The notes beneath the pieces are model-generated. The model had not been told where the DNA came from, did no database searches, and saw only the letters and a program-made list of their open reading frames with translations. A program made the position numbers and the translations under genes. A stretch of DNA of 64,000 bases from UBA4742 sp963734965. GTDB taxonomy: Bacteria > Actinomycetota > Acidimicrobiia > Acidimicrobiales > Acidimicrobilacustridaceae. Shown in pieces: positions 18,467 through 26,210 of this stretch (its first letter is position 1; the number at the start of each line of letters is the position of its first letter). The DNA lies in assembly GCA_963734965.1 (NCBI GenBank), contig CAVTJK010000003.1:1364001-1428000 (forward strand), read 5' to 3'.

Positions 18467-19270
18467 GTGGATGAAGATGTCCGACTCGACCACATGATCG
18501 AGCGCGAGATCGTCGGCCGGATCGAGGACTTCCAGGACCCGCGTCAAGAGTGGCGGCGACTGTTCTCCGAGCTGTACGGCACCTTCTTGCTGGTGCTCGT
18601 GGCCGCGGGCGGGGGCATGATGGGCCAGGCCTTCCCGAACACCATCGGTCGCTCGGCGGCCGTGGTCGCCCCGGGCCTGATGGTGATGGGGGTCATCTTG
18701 TTCATGGGCAAGATCTCGGGTGCCCACCTGAACCCGGCGGTCAGCATCGCCTTCGCCCTGCGCCTCGACTTCCCGTGGCGTCGCGTTCCGGGCTACATCG
18801 TGGTGCAACTCATCGGTGCCACCCTCGCCTGTCTGTTCTTGCGGGCCGTGATCGACGTCTCGGCCAAGTACGGCTCGAACTACCCGGCCCACGGCTACTC
18901 GGCCGGTGCGGCGTTCTGGATGGAGACCATCCTGACCCTCGGCCTGGTGAGCGTCATCCTCGGGACCGCGTCGGGCGCGCAGAACGTCGGCCTCTTCGGT
19001 GCCGTCGCCGTCGGTGGCTACATCGCGCTGGCCGGCCTTTGGGGCAGCCCGATCTCGGGGACCTCGATGAACCCGGCTCGCACCTTCGGACCCGACCTCG
19101 TGGGGCGGGACTGGACGTCCTACTGGGTGTACGTGGCCGGCCCGCTGTTGGGGGCGGTGATCGCCGTCGCCGGGGCCTTCGTCCTACGCGGACCGGGCGG
19201 AGGCAAGTCCGGAGCCGGTGCCGCCCAGGGCGCGCTCTTCACCGAGGTGACCGAGCCCGAGAAGGAATAG
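18467..19270 (+). CDS. Aquaporin family (MIP) channel
   Basis: A 267-residue channel with six hydrophobic helices. The two pore boxes are visible: GAHLNPAVS (about residue 81) and SMNPARTFGPDL (about 203), and the C-terminus is cytosolic. The GTG start at 18467 follows a GGGGGA site. An N-terminal extension of about 30 residues (VDEDVRLDHMIEREIVG) precedes the first helix at LYGTFLLVLVAAGGG. Water or small neutral solutes are the likely cargo; water versus glycerol selectivity cannot be settled by eye. Confidence 0.88.
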   Translation: MDEDVRLDHMIEREIVGRIEDFQDPRQEWRRLFSELYGTFLLVLVAAGGGMMGQAFPNTIGRSAAVVAPGLMVMGVILFMGKISGAHLNPAVSIAFALRLDFPWRRVPGYIVVQLIGATLACLFLRAVIDVSAKYGSNYPAHGYSAGAAFWMETILTLGLVSVILGTASGAQNVGLFGAVAVGGYIALAGLWGSPISGTSMNPARTFGPDLVGRDWTSYWVYVAGPLLGAVIAVAGAFVLRGPGGGKSGAGAAQGALFTEVTEPEKE

Positions 19271-19285
19271 GCACGCGGGATGGCT

Positions 19286-19651
19286 TCAGGTCTCGAGCGA
19301 CGGGAACGGTCCGAAGAATCCCGTGATGCTCTGGATGCGGCCGTCAGGCGCGAGCTCGCCGAAGTCCATCCCGACGAGCGCGACCTCGGCGCCGTTGCGC
19401 ATGTCCCATTCGAACCGGAACGTCGAACCGTGAGCATCCACGCCGCTGGCCTGGTGGATCTCGTGGCCCGGCATCATGGCGTGGAAGCCGCCGATGTGTT
19501 CGATCAGCGCGGCGCGTCCGGACGCACTGCCGGTCGGGTCGCGGTACTGCCCGTCGTCGGCCCACGACTGCTCGAGTAGGGCCGTGCGCTTGGCCGCGTC
19601 CGGCTCGTTCCACGCCGCTCCATACGCCGCCACCACGTCGTCGATCTCCAT
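19286..19651 (-). CDS. SnoaL/NTF2-like protein
   Basis: A 121-residue protein of the NTF2-like cone fold: MEIDDVVAAYGAAWNEPD, then GRAALIEHIGGFHAMMPGHE and a beta-rich half ending FGELAPDGRIQSITGFFG. The ATG at 19651 is chosen for the GAGGAGG site just upstream. Such proteins serve as isomerases, hydrolases or binding proteins; no function can be assigned. It is convergent with the aquaporin gene. Confidence 0.75.
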   Translation of the reverse strand: MEIDDVVAAYGAAWNEPDAAKRTALLEQSWADDGQYRDPTGSASGRAALIEHIGGFHAMMPGHEIHQASGVDAHGSTFRFEWDMRNGAEVALVGMDFGELAPDGRIQSITGFFGPFPSLET

Positions 19652-19691
19652 GGGACCCCTCCTCATCTCGGATCGACTCGAATCTAATCCG

Positions 19692-20289
19692 CTATGCCAT
19701 CCAGTCGGGCCAGATCGGGTCGAGCTGGTCGAGCGCGGCGTCGGTCATGGCCACCATGTCGGCGCCGGGTTGCGACGCCGCCCACACGGCGACCAGTGTC
19801 TTGGTCGTCCCCACCAGGCTCCCTGCGACGACGGCGATCTGCAGCGAGGTGGCGGCGTCGAGTGGCTCGGCGGGCGTGAGCAGCTCGAGGTAGCGCCGCG
19901 AACCACTCATCCTCGCTGCGGCCGTTGCGGCCGCGAAGAGACGGCGTGGCCATCATGACCTCGTAGGCGGCCACGATGGCGTCGGCGTGGTCCTGGATCA
20001 GCTGGCTGACCGCCAGCAGCCCGCGGCGGCAGAGGTCGCGCCGGGATTCACCGGGTCGGGGGTCGGCGGTGCACGCGTTGAAGTGCACCAGCCAGCGCCG
20101 CGGGTGTTCGAAGACCAGGTCGTCCTTGCTCGCGAAATGACGGTAGGCGGTGCGCCGCGAGACGCCGGCGGCCCGCGCCACGTCCTCCATCGTCGTGTCG
20201 GCGAAGCCGCGTTCGGCGAACAGGGCGACGGCCGTCTCGGCAATGGCGGCCCGGGTCTGTTCGTGGCGACGCTCGGTCAAGGATGGCAT
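19692..20289 (-). CDS. TetR family transcriptional regulator (one frame change)
   Basis: About 198 residues from the ATG at 20289; a GTG at 20307 is possible but would extend through the operator. The helix-turn-helix is IAETAVALFAERGFADTTM, then EDVARAAGVSRRTAYRHF and ASKDDLVFEH. One extra base near 19905 breaks the frame before RRYLELLTPAEPLD. The C-terminus resembles ligand domains of the AcrR type. Two copies of a palindrome overlap its start, which suggests autoregulation. Confidence 0.85.
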
Positions 20290-20316
20290 GGCGTGCAAGT
20301 TTGGCACGGCGTGCCA
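20284..20316. promoter_or_regulatory. Two tandem palindromes TGGCAYGGCGTGCMA at a tetR start
   Basis: The sites TGGCATGGCGTGCAA (20284-20298) and TGGCACGGCGTGCCA (20302-20316) lie 18 bases apart centre to centre. The second is a perfect 6-base inverted repeat around GGC; the first has two mismatched positions. They cover the start codon of the TetR gene, a position suited to autorepression. Confidence 0.65.
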
Positions 20317-20369
20317 TTTGGGTCCATAGTGGGAGGGTGCCAGAGCGGATCGCCCACGAGATCAGGTCG

Positions 20370-20648
20370 TCACGACTCGGATGCCAGTGCCAACAGGGCG
20401 CGGCGCTCGGCTTCGGTCTGCACTCGATGGCGCTCGAAGTCATCGCCGATTCGGATGTCGGCGTAGAGCCCGCTCGGGTCCTCGTGGAAGTGCAGGAAGG
20501 CCCGGGACCGTCGGTAGAAGGTCCCGCGGTTCTTCTCCACGAGACCCGGCACCGCCCGCAACGCCACGAGCAGGTCATCGAGCTGATCGAGGGCCTCGGA
20601 TCGAGCGTGGCGCACCGCGCCAAGGTATCCCCGCCAACTGGAGGTCAT
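20370..20648 (-). CDS. Conserved hypothetical protein, 92 residues
   Basis: A small soluble alpha/beta protein: WRGYLGAVRHARSEALDQL, then GTFYRRSRAFLHFHEDPSG and YADIRIGDDFERHRV. I believe similar short proteins occur across actinobacteria, but I cannot name a function. It has no signal peptide or membrane segment. Its start at 20648 is only 5 bases from the start of the divergent membrane protein, so the two genes share a very compact control region. Confidence 0.65.
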   Translation of the reverse strand: MTSSWRGYLGAVRHARSEALDQLDDLLVALRAVPGLVEKNRGTFYRRSRAFLHFHEDPSGLYADIRIGDDFERHRVQTEAERRALLALASES

Positions 20649-20653
20649 CGGCC

Positions 20654-21115
20654 GTGAACACCACCGAGGAGCGCGTGCCCATGTGGGTGCGCGTCGTCAT
20701 GATCGTCCCGCTCGCTGTCCCCCAGCTCGTCGTCGGCATCTGGGCGCTGGTCGCCCCGCACAACTGGTACGACAAGTTCCCGGGCTTCGGGCCGCACCTG
20801 ATCTCGGCGGAGCCCCCGTTCAACCAGCACCTGGCGACCGACGTCGGCGCCGGGTTCCTCGCTACCGGCGTCGCCCTGGTGGTCGGCGCGATCTGGGCGG
20901 AGCGCAGCGGGGTGTACGTCGCGCTGGCCGCCTTCGCCGCCTTCGCCGTCCCGCACTTCCTCTACCACGCGACCCACTCGGCCTCGGCGCTGACCGACTC
21001 GCAGAACGTTGCCAACGTGGGGACGCTCGGCATAGGCCTCGTCTTCCTCGCCGCGGCCGCATGGGGAGCCCGCCCGCGGCGAGCGAGGGTCGCCGGTCAG
21101 GCGGGCGAGGGCTGA
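20654..21115 (+). CDS. Four-helix membrane protein, unknown function
   Basis: A 153-residue protein with four hydrophobic helices, starting at the GTG at 20654 with GGAGG about 9 bases upstream. The first helix is WVRVVMIVPLAVPQLVVGIW, and the loop HNWYDKFPGFGPH then EPPFNQHLATDVGAGF is polar and may be conserved. It looks like a DoxX- or DUF4345-like small membrane protein, but I do not recognise it firmly. The stop is followed directly by the OsmC-like remnant in the same frame. Confidence 0.65.
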   Translation: MNTTEERVPMWVRVVMIVPLAVPQLVVGIWALVAPHNWYDKFPGFGPHLISAEPPFNQHLATDVGAGFLATGVALVVGAIWAERSGVYVALAAFAAFAVPHFLYHATHSASALTDSQNVANVGTLGIGLVFLAAAAWGARPRRARVAGQAGEG

Positions 21116-21130
21116 TCGGCCCGCACGGCC

Positions 21131-21272
21131 TCGATCGCCCTCCATGGCACGCTCGGCCTCGACAAGGACGCCCCCGTCGGGTTCCGGGCCATCCGACTCA
21201 GCTTCGATCTCGACACCGACGAATCGTCCGACGACGTCGAGGCGCTCATCTCGACGACCGAGCGCAGCGGGC
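21131..21272 (+). pseudogene. OsmC-like peroxiredoxin remnant (internal fragment)
   Basis: Reading on from the previous stop in the same frame gives LHGTLGLDKDAPVGFRAIRL followed by SFDLDTDESSDD and ISTTER. This matches the middle of OsmC/Ohr-type proteins, where a GTxGLDK...VGF..IRL.F.LDTD segment precedes TERYCVV. Here the reading goes to TERSGLRD, so the second catalytic Cys region is missing, and so is the N-terminal half with the first Cys. There is no start codon. It lies between the end of the membrane protein gene and the end of the convergent gene. Confidence 0.55.
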
Positions 21273-21707
21273 TCAGGGACCCGGCGGGGCCCCGATGGCG
21301 GCCAGGCGGGTCGCCACGTCCTGAGGCACGGTGTACCGCCATCCGTGGGCGGCCAGGTCCTTCCGGCTGACCTCGTATCCGTCGATCGTCTGGCCCTGGC
21401 TGGTGAACCGAAGGCGCCACTGCGGACCTTCGTCGATGAGCTCGGTCTCGACCAGGCGTTCCTTGGCCCCGATGATGGCCACGGGCGCCCACGACCGGTC
21501 GTGGCCGTGGGTGGCCTCGATCGTCAGGGTGTAGGCGGTGGGGTTGTCGATGGTCAGAGGCGGCACCTTGGCCGGCAGACCGATTCGTGGTGCGATCAAG
21601 GCGGCGAAGACCAACCCGAGGACGATCAGGGCTACGAGCGGGCGCCGCGGCGTGAGGTGGGACGTGGAGTCACGACCCCACGTCCGGGTGGCTACGGATG
21701 GACTCAT
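21273..21707 (-). CDS. Membrane-anchored protein with extracytoplasmic domain, unknown
   Basis: A 144-residue protein. After a short basic N-terminus (MSPSVATRTWGRDSTSHLTP) comes one hydrophobic helix LVALIVLGLVFAALIAPRIG, then a beta-rich domain: LTIDNPTAYTLTIEATHG, WAPVAIIGAKE and WRLRFTSQGQTIDGYEVS. The start at 21707 has GAGGAG 7 bases upstream. It is probably exposed outside the membrane. I do not recognise the family. Confidence 0.65.
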   Translation of the reverse strand: MSPSVATRTWGRDSTSHLTPRRPLVALIVLGLVFAALIAPRIGLPAKVPPLTIDNPTAYTLTIEATHGHDRSWAPVAIIGAKERLVETELIDEGPQWRLRFTSQGQTIDGYEVSRKDLAAHGWRYTVPQDVATRLAAIGAPPGP

Positions 21708-21799
21708 GGAGAGCTCCTCGAACTGGCCAACAGGAGATGCCGCTCTGACCGCCGGAGGCGGGAGCGGAGGTGGTCGGGCGGGGCGGAAGGGGCGCGGCG

Positions 21800-22138
21800 C
21801 TACGCGAACGTCGGTGGCGCACCGACGAGCCGGGCCCGCCAGCGCCGACGAGGGTCGCGGTCCGGTGCCAGCACCCGTCCGCGGATCGAGGCCCACCAGA
21901 GACATCCGGCGGTGAGCACCAGCACGAGCTCGAGGTAGCCCACCAGGTCGACGGCGGTCGGTGATCGGCGGGTGTCGACGACAGCGACGAAGGCCACGTG
22001 ATCATCGGCCGCTCGCACGAGCGGAGACGCCGGCGACACCCGCATCTGACGGCCGAGTCCGGCGGTGTGGCCCGAGCCGAGCGCGACCAGCGCGACGATC
22101 CCGGCCACGAGCACGACGGATCGGGACGGCCACCTCAT
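21800..22138 (-). CDS. Small two-helix membrane protein, unknown
   Basis: A 112-residue protein with a first helix SVVLVAGIVALVALG, a short outside loop (VSPASPLVRAADDHVAF) and a second helix VGYLELVLVLTAGCLWWAS, then a basic tail ending RWRARLVGAPPTFA. It is followed by the membrane-anchored protein gene in the same direction with 92 bases between. The start is uncertain because no clear ribosome binding site is seen. No family is recognised. Confidence 0.5.
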   Translation of the reverse strand: MRWPSRSVVLVAGIVALVALGSGHTAGLGRQMRVSPASPLVRAADDHVAFVAVVDTRRSPTAVDLVGYLELVLVLTAGCLWWASIRGRVLAPDRDPRRRWRARLVGAPPTFA

Positions 22139-22234
22139 CCGAGCCAGTGTGCCCCCACCGGCCTCCCGTGGCCACCCGCCCTCCCTTTCGGACGACGTCG
22201 ACGGCGCCACCGAAGCGGGGCCAGGCCGTCGGTG

Positions 22235-22906
22235 TCAGTGCGGGGCGGCCCGCATCGAGGCGACGAAGGCTCTGAGCTGACCCTGATCGAGCCGGCCGTC
22301 GGTGCGGACGCCGCTGCACACGTCGATGCCGAACGGTCGAACCCGGCTCACGGCCTCGGCCACGTTGGCAGGGTTCAAGCCCCCGGCGAGGAACACGGGT
22401 ACGGGCGAGTCCGCGACGATCCGGCGGCTGATGGACCAGTCGTGCACGCGGCCGGTGCCCCCGAGCTCGGCCACCGGCGCGCTCGGCCGGCCCGAATCGA
22501 GCAGGAGCGCATCGACCGTGTCGGCCGCCGACTTGGCCTGTTCGATCACCTGGTCGTCCTCGACGTGCAGGACCTGGACCAGCTTCACGCCCAGAAGCTC
22601 ACGGCGAAGGGCGCGGTGGTCGGTCGGGCTGACCCAGTCGACGAGCTGGACCGTGCTGGTGCCCGTCCGGCGGGCGTGGTCGACGATGGCGTCGACCGAG
22701 GTCGCCGAGGTCAGCAGGAACGTCGCCACGTGCGGCGGCACCGTCGTGGCGATCTCGGCGATGACCTCGTCGGGGATGGGACCTGGCCCGCTCGGCATGG
22801 CTCCGACGAGACCGATGGCATCGGCGCCGAAGCGCACGGCGACCTGGGCTTCCTCGACCGACGCGACGCAGCACACCTTCAGGCGGATGCGCTCGACCGG
22901 ATCCAT
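22235..22906 (-). CDS. trpF: Phosphoribosylanthranilate isomerase-like protein
   Basis: A 223-residue TIM barrel. The N-terminal RIRLKVCCVASVEEA corresponds to the TrpF motif KICGxT with the catalytic Cys, AIGLVG follows, and the C-terminus has VPVFLAGGLNPANVAEAV and FGIDVCSGVRTDG, with the conserved Asp. TrpF converts phosphoribosylanthranilate to CdRP in tryptophan synthesis. No other trp gene is present nearby, and the Gly after the Cys is replaced by a second Cys, so a diverged role is possible. Confidence 0.7.
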   Translation of the reverse strand: MDPVERIRLKVCCVASVEEAQVAVRFGADAIGLVGAMPSGPGPIPDEVIAEIATTVPPHVATFLLTSATSVDAIVDHARRTGTSTVQLVDWVSPTDHRALRRELLGVKLVQVLHVEDDQVIEQAKSAADTVDALLLDSGRPSAPVAELGGTGRVHDWSISRRIVADSPVPVFLAGGLNPANVAEAVSRVRPFGIDVCSGVRTDGRLDQGQLRAFVASMRAAPH

Positions 22907-23006
22907 CGGCCCAGTCTGCTCGCGGCCGGCCCTCGATTGGGGTGATCGATCCAGAGGGCCGGGGGAGCACCGAGTGAGCTAAGTGGCCGACGTGGGATCG
23001 AACCGC

Positions 23007-23462
23007 CTAGCGCGGGGCGGCCAGCTCCGCGTTGGCCCGCTCGGTGACGATGGCCAGCACGCGATGGGCGGTGGCCAGGTCGTCGACCGGGAGGCCGCCG
23101 TAGAGGCGCGTGGCGATGCCGTCGATCTGGCCCTGGATCTGTTCATACCGCGCCCGACCGGCAGCGGTCGTCTCGACGCGAGCGACCGCCCCGGGCGTGA
23201 CGGTGACGAGGTGCGCCGCCTGCAGCTCATCGAGGGTGGTGGCGACGGCTTGAGCGTCGATTCGGAGTCCGGCGGTCATCTGAGCCACGAGGTCGTCGCG
23301 GTCGATGGTGTCGTCGTTGGTGGCGACGAGGTTCAGCGCGATCCAGTGCTCGAAGGGCGTGTCGGTCTCGGCCAGCAGCCGCTCGAGCACGGCCCGGGTG
23401 GCGCGCTCGGCGATGCCGAGATCGCGTCCGGTCAGGGTGGGGGTCGGGTTCGGGGTGGTCAT
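23007..23462 (-). CDS. MarR-like winged-helix protein
   Basis: A 151-residue protein with the helical layout of MarR-type regulators: RATRAVLERLLAETDTPFEH, then DRDDLVAQMTAGLRIDAQAV as the DNA-binding region and a C-terminal dimer helix ATAHRVLAIVTERANAEL. It lacks the clear wing signature (DxRxxxV) of standard MarR proteins. Its start overlaps the stop of the next MarR gene by four bases (ATGA), so the pair is cotranscribed and may act together. Confidence 0.65.
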   Translation of the reverse strand: MTTPNPTPTLTGRDLGIAERATRAVLERLLAETDTPFEHWIALNLVATNDDTIDRDDLVAQMTAGLRIDAQAVATTLDELQAAHLVTVTPGAVARVETTAAGRARYEQIQGQIDGIATRLYGGLPVDDLATAHRVLAIVTERANAELAAPR

Positions 23463-23944
23463 GGCGATGCTCCTGGGTCTTGGGGTGGGCGGGGGACGGC
23501 CAACAGGGCTTGCAGGTCGGTCATGAGGGCGGTGGTGCGCTTGGACTTGGTGCCTCCCAACGGGGCCGTGAGCTGTTCGAGCAGCTCACCGACCACGACG
23601 ACCGCCCGGCCCGTCACTTCGAGGCCCTTGTCGGTCAGGGCCACCTGGACGGCCCGGCTGTCAGTCGGATCGGCAGTGCGCTCGACCAGCCCGGCCGACT
23701 CGAGCGTGCGCACCAGCTTTGAGATGTAGATCGTCTCGAGGCCGGTGTGGTCGGCCAGTCGCCGCTGGCTCGGTGGGGCGTGGCCGGCTCGGGTCATGCC
23801 CGAGAGCGACGCCAACACGGAGTACTGGGCGTGGGTCAGCCCGAGCGGCGCGACGGCCCGGTCGACGGCCGCTCGCCACTTCATCGAGAGGCGCCACACC
23901 AGAGAGCCGGGCGTCGGGTTCTCCAGTGGCAAGGGCATGGCCAT
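23459..23944 (-). CDS. MarR family transcriptional regulator
   Basis: A 161-residue regulator: LGLTHAQYSVLASLSGM, then SQRRLADHTGLETIYISKLV (recognition helix) and the wing GLVERTADPTDSRAVQVALT. The first candidate ATG is at 23944 and the third codon is also ATG (23938). A possible promoter (TTGCCA, 17 bases, TAGTGT) ends immediately before 23944, so a leaderless transcript starting near 23938 is possible. Two direct repeats lie upstream and may be its binding sites. Confidence 0.85.
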   Translation of the reverse strand: MAMPLPLENPTPGSLVWRLSMKWRAAVDRAVAPLGLTHAQYSVLASLSGMTRAGHAPPSQRRLADHTGLETIYISKLVRTLESAGLVERTADPTDSRAVQVALTDKGLEVTGRAVVVVGELLEQLTAPLGGTKSKRTTALMTDLQALLAVPRPPQDPGASP

Positions 23945-23951
23945 ACACTAC

Positions 23952-23976
23952 ATGGCAACTATCTCTATGGCAACTA
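23952..23976. promoter_or_regulatory. Direct repeat ATGGCAACTA x2, 15-base period
   Basis: ATGGCAACTA occurs at 23952-23961 and 23967-23976, separated by TCTCT. On the minus strand the words read TAGTTGCCAT and overlap a possible -35/-10 pair (TTGCCA at 23974-23969 and TAGTGT at 23950-23945). This is a likely regulatory site for the MarR pair and possibly for the divergent deaminase gene. Confidence 0.5.
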
Positions 23977-24036
23977 ACTCGAGGTGCTCCGTGGGCGGGG
24001 ACCGGGACGGGCGCCGGATGGGGCACAGTGGGGGCC

Positions 24037-24699
24037 ATGCCCGCGGCGTTGCCTGAAGCCTGGCTCGGTCTCTCGCCGCCGTGGCGAGAAGCCTTCGCGC
24101 TGGCCTGGTCCTCGTTCCAGGCGGGGAGCCCGGCGGTGGGGGCGGTGGTCGTCGGTCCCGACGGCTCGATCATCGGGCGCGGTCGCAGCCGGCGGGGCGA
24201 GGCGACCGCACCACCCGGCCAGATCGCCGGGAGCCGGCTCGCGCACGCCGAGCTCAACGCCCTCGCCGCCCTGCCGGTCGACGTCGGGCCGGGCACGGTC
24301 GTCTACTCGACGCTGCAGCCGTGCGTCCTCTGTTCGGCCGCCGCCGCCATGTCCCGGGTGGCGACCGTCTGGTTCGCGGGCCGCGACCCGGTGTGGCACT
24401 TCGTGCACGGGATGGGCGACGTCGACCCGATGCTCCGCGAGCGCTGGTATGAGTTGCATGGTCCGTTGCCGGGACCGGTGGGGTCGTGGGCGTCGCTGTT
24501 CCCGCTCGTCGATCGGCTCCAGCGCAACCCGAGCGGCCTGCGCCTCGAGGCCTTCGAAGCCGAGACGCCCGATCTCGTCCAACTGGCGCGCCAGATCGTG
24601 TCCTCCGATCGAGCCGAGCGGTTGCGCGCCATGGCTCTCGACGACGCCGTCGCCGACCTCTGGCCCGAGCTGGTCGCCCTGGCGCCGAGGGCCGACTGA
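24037..24699 (+). CDS. Zinc-dependent nucleoside/nucleotide deaminase family protein
   Basis: A 220-residue protein with the CDA-type zinc site HAELNAL (His and catalytic Glu) and PCVLCSAAAA (two Cys ligands), preceded by VGAVVVGPDGSIIGRGRS. It belongs to the CMP/dCMP/guanine/tRNA-adenosine deaminase group. A C-terminal extension of about 90 residues with no known motif follows the domain. The ATG at 24037 follows a G-rich site (GTGGGGGCC). It is divergent from the MarR pair. Cytidine- or guanine-type activity cannot be chosen by eye. Confidence 0.8.
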   Translation: MPAALPEAWLGLSPPWREAFALAWSSFQAGSPAVGAVVVGPDGSIIGRGRSRRGEATAPPGQIAGSRLAHAELNALAALPVDVGPGTVVYSTLQPCVLCSAAAAMSRVATVWFAGRDPVWHFVHGMGDVDPMLRERWYELHGPLPGPVGSWASLFPLVDRLQRNPSGLRLEAFEAETPDLVQLARQIVSSDRAERLRAMALDDAVADLWPELVALAPRAD

Positions 24700-24717
24700 C
24701 CACGAGGTGGAGGAAGC

Positions 24718-25539
24718 GTGAAGCTGGCCACGATCCGAAGGGGAGGCACGACCGTCGCGGTGCGCGTCGATCGCGCCGAGGCGGTCGAGCTCGACGCCGT
24801 CGATGTGCGGGCGGTCCTCGAGCGCGACGGATGGGCAGGGTGGGCGTCGGCCGCCGACGGCCCTCGCCACGCGATCGAGAGCCTCGACTTCGCCCCCCTC
24901 ATCCCGAATCCGGACAAGATCATCTGCGTCGGTCTCAACTACCGGGCCCACATCTTGGAGACGGGCCGCGACGTCCCCGAGTACCCGACCCTGTTCGCCA
25001 AGTTCCGCAGCGCGCTGGTCGGCGCCAACGACGAGGTCGTGTTGGCGGCGGTGTCGGACCGGGTCGACTGGGAGGCGGAACTGGCCGTGATCATCGGCTC
25101 ACCCGCTCGCCATGTGTCGGTCGCCGACGCGTCGGCTCACATCGCGGGATACGCGGTGCTCAACGACGTGTCGGTGCGTGACTGGCAACGGCGGACGCTG
25201 GAGTGGTTGCAGGGCAAGACGTGGGAGGCGTCGACGCCGCTCGGTCCATACCTGGTGACGCCTGACGAGTCGCCCGGGCCGTCCCGCGAGATCTCGTGCG
25301 AGGTCGACGGCGAGCAGATGCAGAAGGCCGACACCGCCGACCTCGTGTTCGATCCGATGACGTTGGTGTCCTACATCTCGACGGTGACCACCCTGTTGCC
25401 GGGCGACGTGATCTCGACCGGCACGCCGGGCGGGGTCGGAGAAGGACGGAATCAGTACCTGCGAGACGGCAGCGTCATGGTGACCCGCATCGCGGGCCTG
25501 GGCCAGTGCCGCAACGTCTGTCGCAAGGGCGGCATCTGA
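24718..25539 (+). CDS. Fumarylacetoacetate hydrolase (FAH) family protein
   Basis: A 273-residue metal-dependent enzyme. The motifs IICVGLNYRAHILETG, then DRVDWEAELAVIIG (metal-binding Glu residues), LNDVSVRDWQRRTLEW and the C-terminal LLPGDVISTGTPGGVG are all diagnostic of the FAH fold. Members hydrolyse or hydrate acylpyruvates and aromatic meta-cleavage products. The GTG at 24718 follows GGTGGAGGAAGC and is 18 bases after the deaminase, so the two form an operon. Confidence 0.88.
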   Translation: MKLATIRRGGTTVAVRVDRAEAVELDAVDVRAVLERDGWAGWASAADGPRHAIESLDFAPLIPNPDKIICVGLNYRAHILETGRDVPEYPTLFAKFRSALVGANDEVVLAAVSDRVDWEAELAVIIGSPARHVSVADASAHIAGYAVLNDVSVRDWQRRTLEWLQGKTWEASTPLGPYLVTPDESPGPSREISCEVDGEQMQKADTADLVFDPMTLVSYISTVTTLLPGDVISTGTPGGVGEGRNQYLRDGSVMVTRIAGLGQCRNVCRKGGI

Positions 25540-25567
25540 ACCTTGCGCGCAACGCCGGCCATCGCCG

Positions 25568-26092
25568 TCAGCCCGTGAAGTTCGGATCGACGGCCACGGC
25601 GGACGCGGCGGTCGTCGATGTCGTCGCGGTGGCGGTCGTGGTGGTCGTGTCCGCCTGCAGCACCAGCTGACCTCGCGCCGCACCCCCCTGGAAGGTGGTG
25701 GTGTGCACGTTGAAGTAGTAGCCAGCGGGGTTGGCGATGACGGCAGCGACCACGTTCGGATCGCCGGCCACGCACGTGTCGAGGTTGTTGTTGAAGTTGA
25801 TCACGACCCCACCGGCGACGCCGGCCGCCCCCATGTGGATGTGGTCGAGGATGACCGGATCGCTCGGGGGGTTGTTGAGCGTGGCCGTCACACAGACCTG
25901 GTTGGTGTCGGGGTCGATCGTGATCGTTGCCATGCCCGTATAGGTGCTGGCCACGGCCGGGACCTCGTTGGTTCCGAGGAGGGTTGCGTGGTAGGTCATC
26001 ACCGCGGCACTGGCACTGCCCGACGCGATGAATCCGATGATGGTGGCGGACATCAAAACGGTGCTGCTCGCCAGGGCGAGATATTTCTTCAT
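25568..26092 (-). CDS. Secreted CHRD-domain protein
   Basis: A 174-residue secreted protein. Residues 1-29 form a signal peptide (MKKYLALASSTVLMSATIIG, with cleavage after ASA). The CHRD domain follows: LLGTNEVPAVAST, then ILDHIHMGAAGVAGGVV and YYFNVHTTTFQGGAARGQL, as in bacterial CHRD proteins of unknown role. A short Thr/Ala-rich tail ends DPNFTG. A GGGAG ribosome site precedes the ATG, and a 9-base hairpin lies about 30 bases upstream. Confidence 0.82.
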   Translation of the reverse strand: MKKYLALASSTVLMSATIIGFIASGSASAAVMTYHATLLGTNEVPAVASTYTGMATITIDPDTNQVCVTATLNNPPSDPVILDHIHMGAAGVAGGVVINFNNNLDTCVAGDPNVVAAVIANPAGYYFNVHTTTFQGGAARGQLVLQADTTTTTATATTSTTAASAVAVDPNFTG

Positions 26093-26120
26093 GGTGGACT
26101 CCCAGCTCTTTGGTTCGCCG

Positions 26121-26142
26121 CGGTTCGCCGGATGGCGAACCG
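26121..26142. promoter_or_regulatory. Perfect hairpin CGGTTCGCC-GGAT-GGCGAACCG
   Basis: Nine-base arms match perfectly around a 4-base loop, about 30 bases upstream of the CHRD start. A further GGTTCGCC copy sits at 26112-26119. It may be an operator for CHRD expression or an RNA structure in its leader. The divergent transglutaminase gene starts 68 bases away. Confidence 0.5.
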
Positions 26143-26210
26143 ATCGCCAGTGGTTCGATGCGGACGGGCGTCCGGTTCAGTCGAACAGGACTCGACCGCT
26201 AGGGTTGGGG

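Noticed and set aside
22975..23010. tRNA-like T-arm (GGTTCGATCCC on the minus strand)
   Set aside because: The stem does not pair well, and no acceptor, D-arm or anticodon arm is present in the neighbouring sequence. It is probably chance or a fragment.
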